DNA from: Streptomyces viridiviolaceus
GTDB taxonomy: Bacteria; Actinomycetota; Actinomycetes; Streptomycetales; Streptomycetaceae
Length of the DNA: 64,000 bases
Direction of reading: 5' to 3'
NCBI RefSeq assembly: GCF_014650995.1
Contig: NZ_BMWA01000002.1
Coordinates: forward strand, 226,445-290,444
Shown here: one piece after another, positions 55,394 through 63,631 of the stretch
How the letters are laid out: every line of letters starts with the position of its first letter
How positions within the stretch are numbered: position 1 is the first letter of the stretch
Made by a program: the position numbers and the translations under genes
The notes under the pieces: generated by a model
Told to the model about the DNA's origin: nothing
Databases searched by the model: none
The model's input: only the letters and a program-made list of their open reading frames with translations

Positions 55394-56875
55394 ATGTCCA
55401 AAGCACCCTCAAGCGGGCGGAAGCTGTTCAACGGGATCGAGGCGTCCGGTGCGTTCCCCGTCGAGTACCGGTTCTCGCACGCCAAGAGCGGCAACCGTCA
55501 CCTCGTCGTCGTGTTCGCCAACTTCTCGGCACCCGAGGACTACGGCTGGTCCAACGGTGTCTTCGACAACGTGCGCGCCAACATCCTGTGGATCCGCGAC
55601 CGCTTCGACGGGATGAACGCCTACTACCTGTGCCGGAACATGGACTTCGGCCTGGCGGACTCGGTGCAGACCCTCATCTCGAACGTCATGAGGTCGCTGC
55701 GGCTCACCCCGGACCAGGTCACCCTGTGGGGCGGGTCGAAGGGCGGCAGCGCGGCGCTGTACTTCGGACTGCGCTACGGCTACCGGAACATCGTGGCCAT
55801 CGTCCCGCAGTTCCTCATCGGCGACGCCCTGGAGAAGCGGCACCCGAAGGTCTCCGCCTACATGCTCGGCGAAGGGGCACAGGCGCACAACGCGCGGGTC
55901 CTGGACGCGCTCATCCCCGATCTGGTGCGCGCGCAGGCGAACCCCGGCGCCAACATCTACGTGCTGTCCTCGCCGCAGGACGAGCACTACACCGTGCAGG
56001 TGGAGCCGTTCCTCGGCATGTTCCAGGGGTACGAGAACTTCAACTTCATGTACAGCGAATCACCGACGATCACCGGGCACGCCACGGTGACGAGGCGGAA
56101 CGTGCCGGCGCTGGTCGGTCTGCTGAACCTGCTGGCCGACGGCTACGCCCCCCGCCTGGGCTTCGTGCGGCACGCCGCCGAGGAGTTCGACCGCGACCAG
56201 TCGGACATCGATGCCTACCTCTCCTCCACCTCCAAGGTGCAGAACGCCGACGCCTTCCCGCCCCCGGTGGTGACGACCCCGGACTACAACGGCGAGGTCC
56301 CCGTCACCGACCCCCGCTTCGCCGGGCTGGCCCCGGGGGCGGTGCGGGTGAGCATGTGGGAGAACGGCAAGTTCGTGGCCTCACCGGAGGTCGCGGCCGA
56401 CGGCACCTGGTTCTGGGAGCCGGCCAAGCCGTGGGCCAAGGGCAAGCACCTGGTCAAGATCTTCGCGGTGGACCCGGCGGGCTTCCACTCGAGCCGGGTC
56501 GAGGTCCCCTTCACGGTCGTGGACTCCGCCCCCGGCCCCGGAGCCGGGGCGGTGCCCTCCGGCACCGTCCTCCACCCGCCGGTCGTCTCCGTCCCGGGAC
56601 CGCAGCAACAGGTCGGGACGGCGGTCGCGTTCCACGGGACCGCGCCGGGCGCGGTACAGGTCCGCTTCCGGGAGAACGGCGTGCACCTGGGTGCGGTGGC
56701 GGTCGCGCCGGACGGGATCTGGGGCTGGGACGCGGGCTGGGCGTGGCCCGAGGGGCCGCACCTGGTCGAGGTCGTCGCGGTGGACGCGAACGGCATGGAG
56801 TCCCCACCCGCCCCGGCCGCCTTCACCGTCCTGACCGCGTCCGCCCCCGCCGGGTACTTCACGCCGCGGTACTGA
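55394..56875 (+). CDS. Serine-hydrolase-like protein with two Ig-like repeats, paralogue 1
   Basis: A 493-residue protein, first of three tandem paralogues. Residues ~15-270 form an alpha/beta-hydrolase-like domain: HLVVVFANFSAPEDYGWSNG, NILWIRDRFDGMNAYYL, the nucleophile elbow LWGGSKGGSAALYFG with Ser115, and VLSSPQDEHYTVQVEPF holding the likely acid/His. Residues ~295-380 and ~400-480 are two Ig-like modules (GAVRVSMWENGK … ADGTWFWEP … GKHLVKIFAVDPAG and GAVQVRFRENG … GPHLVEVVAVDANG). The tail ends APAGYFTPRY. No signal peptide. The hydrolase part recalls Asp2-like glycan acetyltransferases and domains encoded beside TagF-type genes; the role is unknown. GGAG precedes ATG 55394. Confidence 0.8.
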   Translation: MSKAPSSGRKLFNGIEASGAFPVEYRFSHAKSGNRHLVVVFANFSAPEDYGWSNGVFDNVRANILWIRDRFDGMNAYYLCRNMDFGLADSVQTLISNVMRSLRLTPDQVTLWGGSKGGSAALYFGLRYGYRNIVAIVPQFLIGDALEKRHPKVSAYMLGEGAQAHNARVLDALIPDLVRAQANPGANIYVLSSPQDEHYTVQVEPFLGMFQGYENFNFMYSESPTITGHATVTRRNVPALVGLLNLLADGYAPRLGFVRHAAEEFDRDQSDIDAYLSSTSKVQNADAFPPPVVTTPDYNGEVPVTDPRFAGLAPGAVRVSMWENGKFVASPEVAADGTWFWEPAKPWAKGKHLVKIFAVDPAGFHSSRVEVPFTVVDSAPGPGAGAVPSGTVLHPPVVSVPGPQQQVGTAVAFHGTAPGAVQVRFRENGVHLGAVAVAPDGIWGWDAGWAWPEGPHLVEVVAVDANGMESPPAPAAFTVLTASAPAGYFTPRY

Positions 56876-56922
56876 CCGCCGACGGCCGCCGATCCTGAAC
56901 GACTCACGAGTGGAAGCCGCAC

Positions 56923-58437
56923 ATGCCCAAAGCAGCGTCGAAGGGGCGCCAGATCATCACCGGGATCGACACGTCCGGTGCGCACCCCGTCGAGTACCGG
57001 TTCGCCCACGCCAAGAAGGGCAACCGCCACCTGACGGTGGTGTTCGCCAACCTCGCGGCCCCGGACGACTACGGCTGGTCCACCGGTGTCCTCGACGACC
57101 TGCGGTCCAACATCCTCTGGATCCGTGACCGTTTCGACGGCGGGCTCACCTACTACCTGTGCAGGGAGATGGACTTCTCCGTCGAGAGGTCCGTCATCGA
57201 CCTCATCGCGAAGGTGGTGAAGGCCCTCGGCCTGACCCCGAACGACGTGACGCTCTGGGGCAGTTCCAAGGGTGCCAGCGCGGCCCTGTACTTCGGGCTG
57301 CGGTACGGGTTCCGCAACATCGTCGCGTGTGTTCCGCAGTTCCGCATCGGCACCTTCGTACGGGAGACCTATCCCAAGGTCGGCCGGTCCATGCTGGGCG
57401 AGGGGCTGCCGGAGGAGAACGCACGGGTCCTCGACGCGATCCTCCCCGACCTGCTCAGGGCGGGCGCCAACCCCGAGGCACACATCTACCTGGTGTCGTC
57501 GCCGCAGGACGAGCAGTACCGCAGCCAGGTCGAGCCCTTCCTGGAACTGCTGCGCCGCTACCCGAACTTCAACTACATCCACAGCGAGTCCCCGTTCGTC
57601 AAGGAGCACAACCAGGTGACCGTGCGGAACGTGCCGCCACTCCTGGGGATCGCCTACCTGCTGGTCGAGGGGATCACCCCGAGGCTTGGCCTGACCCGGC
57701 ACGGCTACGAGGAGCCCGACCGGGACACGTCGGCCATCGACGACTTCCTCGGCGCGACCGCCAAGGTCAAGGAGAAGGGGACCTTCCAGCCTCCCGTGGT
57801 GACCGTCCCGGCGATGGGCGGGCAGGTGCCCCGGACGGGCTCGCGGTTCACCGGGTCCGCCCCGGGCGCGGTGCGGGTGAGCCTGTGGGAGAAGGGCAAG
57901 TTCCTCGGGTCGCCGCCGGTCGCGGCCGACGGCACCTGGTTCTGGGAGCCGGCCAAGCCGTGGGCCGCGGGGGAGCACCGCGTCAAGATCTTCGCGGTGG
58001 ACCCGGCGGGCTTCCACTCCGCGACGACGGAGGTCCCCTTCACGGCGACGGACGGGGACGCCGTGGCGGCACCCGCCCAGGCGGTACCGGCGGACGCCGT
58101 GCCCGGTGCGCGGTCCGCCGTCCCGCGGGCGCAACCGCCTGTCGTCTCCTTGCCCGCGGCTCACCAGCAGGTGACGGGAACGGCGGTAGGTTTCCGCGGC
58201 ATCGCCCCGGGCGCGGTGCAGGTCCGGTTCCGGGAGAACGGCGCCCTGCTCGGGGCGAACGGGCTCCGGCCGGACGGTACCTGGGCCTGGGAGCCGGGCT
58301 GGCCGTGGCCGGAGGGCGCGCACCTGGTCGAGGTCGTCGCGGTGGACGCGAACGGCATGGAGTCCGCGCCCGCCCAGATCCCCTTCACCGTCACCCCCGC
58401 CACCGCACCGGCCGGGTATTTCACGCCGCGGTACTGA
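56923..58437 (+). CDS. Serine-hydrolase-like protein with two Ig-like repeats, paralogue 2
   Basis: A 504-residue paralogue, 47 nt after the first. It has the same order: hydrolase-like domain (HLTVVFANLAAPDDYGWSTG, LWGSSKGASAALYFGLRYG with Ser in the G-S-S-K-G elbow, VSSPQDEQYRSQVEPF) and two Ig-like modules (GAVRVSLWEKGKFLG, GAVQVRFRENGALLG). It ends in the identical APAGYFTPRY. The elbow differs from the other two (GSSKGA versus GGSKGG). A ~25-residue Ala/Pro-rich linker between the Ig modules is longer than in paralogue 1. The intergenic sequence before it closely resembles that before paralogue 3, showing recent duplication. Confidence 0.8.
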   Translation: MPKAASKGRQIITGIDTSGAHPVEYRFAHAKKGNRHLTVVFANLAAPDDYGWSTGVLDDLRSNILWIRDRFDGGLTYYLCREMDFSVERSVIDLIAKVVKALGLTPNDVTLWGSSKGASAALYFGLRYGFRNIVACVPQFRIGTFVRETYPKVGRSMLGEGLPEENARVLDAILPDLLRAGANPEAHIYLVSSPQDEQYRSQVEPFLELLRRYPNFNYIHSESPFVKEHNQVTVRNVPPLLGIAYLLVEGITPRLGLTRHGYEEPDRDTSAIDDFLGATAKVKEKGTFQPPVVTVPAMGGQVPRTGSRFTGSAPGAVRVSLWEKGKFLGSPPVAADGTWFWEPAKPWAAGEHRVKIFAVDPAGFHSATTEVPFTATDGDAVAAPAQAVPADAVPGARSAVPRAQPPVVSLPAAHQQVTGTAVGFRGIAPGAVQVRFRENGALLGANGLRPDGTWAWEPGWPWPEGAHLVEVVAVDANGMESAPAQIPFTVTPATAPAGYFTPRY

Positions 58438-58483
58438 CCGCCGCCGCGACCGATGTCGAACAACTCCTGAGTGGAAGCCACAC

Positions 58484-59995
58484 ATGCCCAAAGCACCGCA
58501 AGCACGCGAGCTGATCAGTGGGATCGACACCTCCGGTGCGTATCCCGTCGAGTACCGGTTCACGCACGCGAAGGGCGGCAACCGCCATCTCGTCGTCGTC
58601 TTCTCCAACTTCGGCGTCACCGACGACTACGGCTGGTCGAACGGCGTCCTCAACCCGGTGCGGGCCAACATCCTGTGGATCCGCGACCGGTTCCGCGGCA
58701 TGAGGAGCTACTACCTGTGCGAGGGGATGGACTTCTCCCTGGAGCAGTCCGTGATCGGGGTCATCTCCAAGGTGATGAACGCCCTCGACCTGACCCCGGA
58801 CCGCGTCACGATGTGGGGCGGCTCCAAGGGCGGCAGCGCGGCCCTCTACTTCGGCATGCGCTACGGGTTCGGCAACATCGTCTCCATCGTGCCGCAGTTC
58901 CTCATCGGCACCTACGTGAAGACCACCCACCCGAAGACCGCCCGGTTCATGCTGGGAGAGGGAGCGCCGGCGGAGAACGTCCGGATGGTCGACGCGATCC
59001 TCCCCGACCTGGTGCGCTCGGGCGCCGGGCGGCACGCCAACATCTATCTGCTCTCCTCGCCGCAGGACGAGCAGTACAAGGAGCAGGTCGAACCGTTCCT
59101 CGGGCTCTTCCAGGGATACGAGAACTTCAACTTCATCTACAGCGAGTCCCCCTACATCACCCGCCACTCGGAGGTCACCAGGAGGAACGTCCCCTTCCTC
59201 ATGGGCCTGATCAACATGCTCGCCGACGGGCTGCCCCCGCGGCTCGGCATGGTGCGCAACGGGTACGAGGAGCCTGACCGCGACAAGTCGGCCATCGAGG
59301 CCTATCTGTCCGACACCTCGCGGGACAAGCCCACCGACCTCGCCCTGCCGGTGGTCACCCATCCGGCACCGAACTCCGAACTGCCGACGGACGGCGTGTA
59401 CTTCACCGGCGTCGCCAACGGTGCCGTGCGCGTGAGCCTGTGGGAGCACGGCAAGTTCCTGGGCTCGCCGTCCGTGGCCGCGGACGGCACCTGGTCCTGG
59501 AAGCTGAGCAAGCCCTGGAGCAAGGGCAAACACCTGGTGAAGGCCGTCGCCTGGGACGCGAACGGAGGCCACACCAAGGGAGTCGTCGTCCCGTTCACCA
59601 CGGTGGACGGTGCGGCGGCCGGCGCCATGACCGGAATGCCGGCGCAGCCCGGGACGCCGGCCGGGGTGCCCCACATGGACGGGCAGGGGCTGCCGCAGGC
59701 CCCGACGGTCCAGTCCCCCGGGGCCTACGAGCAGATCGCGGGGACGGCGGTGCGCTTCACCGGTCTCGCGCGGGGGGCGGCGCAGGTGGGCTTCAGGGCC
59801 GGCGGCACGCTCCTGGGCGCGAGCCCGGTCGCGGTCGACGGACGGTGGACGTGGGACTCCGGGTGGCCGTGGCAGGAGGGCAGGCACACCGTGGAGGTGT
59901 TCGCCGTGGACGCCGCGGGGACCGAGTCCCCGGCGACCCTGGTGCCGTTCGCCGTCGCGCACGCCACGGCGGGCGCGTCGCAGTTCGGCTACTGA
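58484..59995 (+). CDS. Serine-hydrolase-like protein with two Ig-like repeats, paralogue 3
   Basis: A 503-residue third paralogue, 46 nt after the second. The hydrolase-like domain has HLVVVFSNFGVTDDYGWSNG, MWGGSKGGSAALYFGMRYG and LSSPQDEQYKEQVEPF. The Ig-like modules are more divergent (GAVRVSLWEHGKFLG … GKHLVKAVAWDANG and GAAQVGFRAGGTLLG … GRHTVEVFAVDAAG) and separated by a Pro/Gly/Met-rich linker. The C-terminus is TAGASQFGY instead of AGYFTPRY. No export signal. It is the last gene of the tandem array and is followed by a strong terminator. Like its siblings it may modify a precursor of the wall polymer made by the upstream TagF-like enzyme. Confidence 0.8.
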   Translation: MPKAPQARELISGIDTSGAYPVEYRFTHAKGGNRHLVVVFSNFGVTDDYGWSNGVLNPVRANILWIRDRFRGMRSYYLCEGMDFSLEQSVIGVISKVMNALDLTPDRVTMWGGSKGGSAALYFGMRYGFGNIVSIVPQFLIGTYVKTTHPKTARFMLGEGAPAENVRMVDAILPDLVRSGAGRHANIYLLSSPQDEQYKEQVEPFLGLFQGYENFNFIYSESPYITRHSEVTRRNVPFLMGLINMLADGLPPRLGMVRNGYEEPDRDKSAIEAYLSDTSRDKPTDLALPVVTHPAPNSELPTDGVYFTGVANGAVRVSLWEHGKFLGSPSVAADGTWSWKLSKPWSKGKHLVKAVAWDANGGHTKGVVVPFTTVDGAAAGAMTGMPAQPGTPAGVPHMDGQGLPQAPTVQSPGAYEQIAGTAVRFTGLARGAAQVGFRAGGTLLGASPVAVDGRWTWDSGWPWQEGRHTVEVFAVDAAGTESPATLVPFAVAHATAGASQFGY

Positions 59996-60010
59996 CCGGT
60001 CCCAGGGCGC

Positions 60011-60048
60011 GAGAAGGGGCCCCCGCCTTGCGGTGGGGGCCCCTTCGC
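60011..60048. terminator. Bidirectional terminator between paralogue 3 and fadB genes
   Basis: Twelve-base stem GAAGGGGCCCCC / GGGGGCCCCTTC (60013-60024 with 60035-60046) with a small inner stem, lying between convergent genes. Confidence 0.9.
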
Positions 60049-60061
60049 CGGCGTACGGAGA

Positions 60062-62191
60062 CTACGCGGGAACGCTCGCCACGCCCGGCTCCAGGAACCG
60101 CTTGCCGTTCACCCGCTCGGCCACGCCCTCACGGTCCAGGTACGGCGTGATGCCGCCCAGGTGGAAGGGCCAGCCGGCGCCGGTGATCAGGCAGAGGTCG
60201 ATGTCCTGGGCCTCGGCGACGACGCCCTCGTCCAGCATGAGGCCGATCTCCTGGGCCACCGCGTCCAGGACGCGGGCGCGGACCTGCTCCTCGGTGAGGA
60301 CGGTGTCGCCCTGCTTCAGCAGCGCGGCGACCTCCGGGTCCAGCTCGGGCTTGCCGCTGTCGTAGACGTAGAAGCCGCGCTTGCCGGCCTCGACGACCGC
60401 CTTGAGGTTGGGGGAGACCGTGAAGCGGTCCGGGAACGCCTTGTTGAGCGTCTCCGAGACGTGCAGACCGATCGCCGGGCCGACCAGCTCCAGCAGCACC
60501 AGCGGGGACATCGGCAGGCCGAGCGGCTCCACCGCCTTCTCCGCCACCTCGACGGGAGTGCCCTCGTCGATGACGTTCTGGATCTCGCCCATGAAGCGGG
60601 TCAGGATGCGGTTCACGACGAACGCCGGGGCGTCCTTCACGAGCACCGCGGTCTTCTTCAGCTTCTTGGCGACACCGAACGCCGTCGCGAGCGACGCGTC
60701 GTCGGTCTGCTCGCCGCGGACGATCTCCAGCAGCGGCAGGATCGCGACCGGGTTGAAGAAGTGGAAGCCGACGACCCGCTCGGGGTGCTTCAGCTTCGAC
60801 GCCATCTCCGTCACGGACAGGGAGGAGGTGTTGGTGGCGAGGATCGCGTGCGCCGGGGCGACCGCCTCGACCTCCGCGAACACCTGCTGCTTGACGCCCA
60901 TCTCCTCGAAGACGGCCTCGATGACGAAGTCCGCGTCCGAGAAGCCCTCGGCCTTGTCCAGGACGCCGCTCACGAGCGCCTTGAGGCGGTTCGCCTTGTC
61001 CTGGTTGATCCGGCCCTTGCCGAGCAGCTTGTCGATCTCGGCGTGGACGTAGCCCACACCCTTGTCGACGCGCTCCTGGTCGATGTCGGTCAGGACGACC
61101 GGCACCTCCAGGCGGCGCAGGAAGAGCAGGGCGAGCTGCGAGGCCATCAGGCCGGCGCCGACCACGCCCACCTTGGTGACCGGGCGGGCCAGCGACTTGT
61201 CGGGCGCACCCGCCGGGCGCTTGCCGCGCTTCTGCACCAGGTTGAAGGCGTAGATGCCGGAGCGCAGTTCGCCGCCCATGATCAGGTCGGCGAGGGCCTG
61301 GTCCTCGGCGTCGTAGCCCTGCTGGAGGTCGCCGTTCTTGGCGGCGGCGATGATGTCGAGGGCACGGTAGGCGGCCGGGGCGGCGCCGTGCACCTTGCCG
61401 TCCGCGATGAACCGGCCCTTGGCGACCGCCTGGTCCCAGGCCTCGCCCCGGTCGATCACCGGACGCTCGATCTCGATCTCGCCCTTGAGGACGGACGCGG
61501 TCCAGATCAGCGACTGCTCCAGGAAGTCGGCGCCCTCGAAGATCGCGTCCGCGATGCCGAGTTCGTAGACCTGCTTGCCCTTGAGCTGCTTGTTCTGGTT
61601 GAGGCTGTTCTCGATGATCACCGAGACGGCCTTGTCGGCGCCGATCAGGTTCGGCAGCAGCGTGCAGCCGCCCCAGCCCGGGACCAGACCCAGGAACACC
61701 TCGGGGAGCGAGAACGCCGGGAGGGCCGCGGACACCGTCCGGTAGGAGCAGTGCAGGCCGATCTCGACACCGCCGCCCATCGCGGCACCGTTGTAGTACG
61801 CGAAGGTCGGCACGGCCAGCTTCGACAGCCGCTTGAAGACGTCGTGGCCGCCCTTGCCGATGGCGAGCGCGTCCTCGTGCCGCTTGAGCAGCTCGACGCC
61901 CTTGAGGTCGGCGCCGACCGCGAAGATGAACGGCTTGCCGGTGACGCCGACGCCGACGATCTCGCCGTCCGCCGCCTCCTTCTCGACCTGGTCGATCGCG
62001 GCGTCGATGTTCGCCAGCGACTGCGGGCCGAGGGTGGTCGGCTTGGTGTGGTCGTGACCGTTGTCGAGGGTGATCAGGGCGAAGCGCCCGGCACCCAGCG
62101 GCAGGTCGAAGTGGCGTACGTGCGCCTGCGTGACGACCTCGCCCGGGAACAGCTCGGCCGCACCCTTCAACAGCTCTGCGGTGGTGCTCAC
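60062..62191 (-). CDS. fadB: Fatty acid oxidation complex alpha subunit (enoyl-CoA hydratase / 3-hydroxyacyl-CoA dehydrogenase)
   Basis: A 709-residue bifunctional beta-oxidation enzyme. Residues ~20-300 are a crotonase domain (GVGVTGKPFIFAVGADLKGVE oxyanion loop; YYNGAAMGGGVEIGLHCSYR; FSLPEVFLGLVPGWGGCTLLPNLIG with the catalytic Glu). Residues ~330-620 are the NAD-binding 3-hydroxyacyl-CoA dehydrogenase (VGVVGAGLMASQLALLFLRR; EAVFEEMGVKQQVF; GFHFFNPVAILPLLEIVRG with catalytic His), followed by its C-terminal dimer domain. GTG 62191 overlaps the thiolase stop by four bases (GTGA), so the two are translationally coupled. It forms a trifunctional-type complex with the thiolase. Confidence 0.95.
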   Translation of the reverse strand: MSTTAELLKGAAELFPGEVVTQAHVRHFDLPLGAGRFALITLDNGHDHTKPTTLGPQSLANIDAAIDQVEKEAADGEIVGVGVTGKPFIFAVGADLKGVELLKRHEDALAIGKGGHDVFKRLSKLAVPTFAYYNGAAMGGGVEIGLHCSYRTVSAALPAFSLPEVFLGLVPGWGGCTLLPNLIGADKAVSVIIENSLNQNKQLKGKQVYELGIADAIFEGADFLEQSLIWTASVLKGEIEIERPVIDRGEAWDQAVAKGRFIADGKVHGAAPAAYRALDIIAAAKNGDLQQGYDAEDQALADLIMGGELRSGIYAFNLVQKRGKRPAGAPDKSLARPVTKVGVVGAGLMASQLALLFLRRLEVPVVLTDIDQERVDKGVGYVHAEIDKLLGKGRINQDKANRLKALVSGVLDKAEGFSDADFVIEAVFEEMGVKQQVFAEVEAVAPAHAILATNTSSLSVTEMASKLKHPERVVGFHFFNPVAILPLLEIVRGEQTDDASLATAFGVAKKLKKTAVLVKDAPAFVVNRILTRFMGEIQNVIDEGTPVEVAEKAVEPLGLPMSPLVLLELVGPAIGLHVSETLNKAFPDRFTVSPNLKAVVEAGKRGFYVYDSGKPELDPEVAALLKQGDTVLTEEQVRARVLDAVAQEIGLMLDEGVVAEAQDIDLCLITGAGWPFHLGGITPYLDREGVAERVNGKRFLEPGVASVPA

Positions 62192-63405
62192 TTGTCCCCC
62201 TCGAAGTGCGGGTTCTCCCAGATGACCGTCGCGCCCATGCCGAAGCCGACGCACATGGTGGTCAGGCCGTAGCGGACGTGCGGCTGCTCCTCGAACTGGC
62301 GGGCCAGCTGCGTCATCAGCCGGACGCCGGAGGAGGCCAGCGGGTGACCGAAGGCGATGGCGCCGCCGTACTGGTTGACGCGCTCGTCGTCGTCGGCGAT
62401 GCCGTAGTGGTCCAGGAAGGCCAGCACCTGGACGGCGAAGGCCTCGTTGATCTCGAACAGGCCGATGTCGGAGATGGACAGGCCGGCCTGGGCGAGGGCC
62501 TTCTCCGTGGCCGGGATCGGGCCGTAGCCCATGACCTCCGGCTCGACGCCCGCGAAGGCGTAGGAGACGAGGCGCATCTTCACCGGGAGGTCGTTCTCGC
62601 GGGCGAAGTCCTCGGAGGCGATGAGGGAGGCCGTGGCGCCGTCGTTCAGGCCGGCCGCGTTGCCCGCGGTGACCCGGCCGTGGACACGGAACGGCGTCTT
62701 CAGGCCCGCGAGGTTCTCCAGGGTGGTGCCCGGGCGCATCGGCTCGTCGGCGGTCACCAGACCCCAGCCGGTCTCGCCGCCCTCCGGGTTGGTGCGGCGC
62801 ACGGAGACCGGAACCAGGTCGGCCTGGATCTTGCCGTTGGCGTACGCCTTGGCGGCCTTCTCCTGCGAACGCACCGCGTACTCGTCGGCGCGCTGCTTGG
62901 TGATCTGCGGGTAGCGGTCGTGCAGGTTCTCCGCGGTCATGCCCATGAACAGGGCGGACTCGTCGACCAGCTTCTCGCTGACGAACCGCGGGTTCGGGTC
63001 CACGCCCTCGCCCATCGGGTGACGGCCCATGTGCTCGACACCGCCGGCGATGGCGACGTCGTACGCACCGAAGGCGACGGAGCCGGCCACCGTGGTGACG
63101 GCGGTCAGGGCACCGGCGCACATGCGGTCGATGGAGTAGCCCGGGACCGAGGTGGGCAGGCCGGCGAGGATGCCGGCGGTGCGGCCGATGGTCAGGCCCT
63201 GGTCACCGATCTGGGTGGTCGCGGCGATCGCGACCTCGTCGACCTTCTTCGGGTCGAGGCCGGGGTTGCGGCGCAGCAGCTCCCGGATCGCCTTCACGAC
63301 GAGGTCGTCGGCGCGGGTCTCGTGGTAGATGCCCTTCGGGCCCGCCTTGCCGAACGGGGTGCGGACGCCGTCGACGAAGACGACGTCCCTGACGGTACGA
63401 GGCAC
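62188..63405 (-). CDS. fadA: Acetyl-CoA acyltransferase (3-ketoacyl-CoA thiolase)
   Basis: A 405-residue thiolase that cleaves 3-ketoacyl-CoA with CoA. The acylated nucleophile is Cys96 in SIDRMCAGALTAVTTVAG; the other catalytic residues lie in YGGAIAFGHPLASSGVRL (His) and the C-terminal TTMCVGFGMG (Cys, proton exchange). NEAFAVQVLAF is also conserved. GTG 63405 is preceded by GGAGGAGAG; the frame stays open further upstream but without conservation. It is the first gene of the fadA-fadB operon, behind a 16-bp palindrome that probably serves as operator. Confidence 0.95.
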   Translation of the reverse strand: MPRTVRDVVFVDGVRTPFGKAGPKGIYHETRADDLVVKAIRELLRRNPGLDPKKVDEVAIAATTQIGDQGLTIGRTAGILAGLPTSVPGYSIDRMCAGALTAVTTVAGSVAFGAYDVAIAGGVEHMGRHPMGEGVDPNPRFVSEKLVDESALFMGMTAENLHDRYPQITKQRADEYAVRSQEKAAKAYANGKIQADLVPVSVRRTNPEGGETGWGLVTADEPMRPGTTLENLAGLKTPFRVHGRVTAGNAAGLNDGATASLIASEDFARENDLPVKMRLVSYAFAGVEPEVMGYGPIPATEKALAQAGLSISDIGLFEINEAFAVQVLAFLDHYGIADDDERVNQYGGAIAFGHPLASSGVRLMTQLARQFEEQPHVRYGLTTMCVGFGMGATVIWENPHFEGDK

Positions 63406-63454
63406 GATGGCTCTCCTCCAGGGTGCGGGGTGGCACTGCTGCGGCACGCATGCA

Positions 63455-63470
63455 CTGAGCGCGCGCTCAG
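63455..63470. promoter_or_regulatory. Palindromic operator CTGAGCGCGCGCTCAG upstream of fadA
   Basis: Perfect 16-bp palindrome just downstream of a minus-strand promoter (TAGCAT at 63475-63480 as -10, TGGGCA at 63498-63503 as -35, 17-bp spacer), 50-65 nt before the fadA start. The form TGAGC-N4-GCTCA suits a TetR-family fatty-acid regulator. Regulator not in window. Confidence 0.6.
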
Positions 63471-63631
63471 CCCCATGCTACTTGTGGGTAACGTAGCTGC
63501 CCAGTCCCCCTGGCCGGAGCGGTGAACGTCACACCCCCGACGGACCCCACCAGGCAGAGCGACGCGGTGAACGCCCCCCGCCTGACCCCCACCGAGAACG
63601 GCACCCGGGCCCGGCCGCCCTCCTGAACGCC

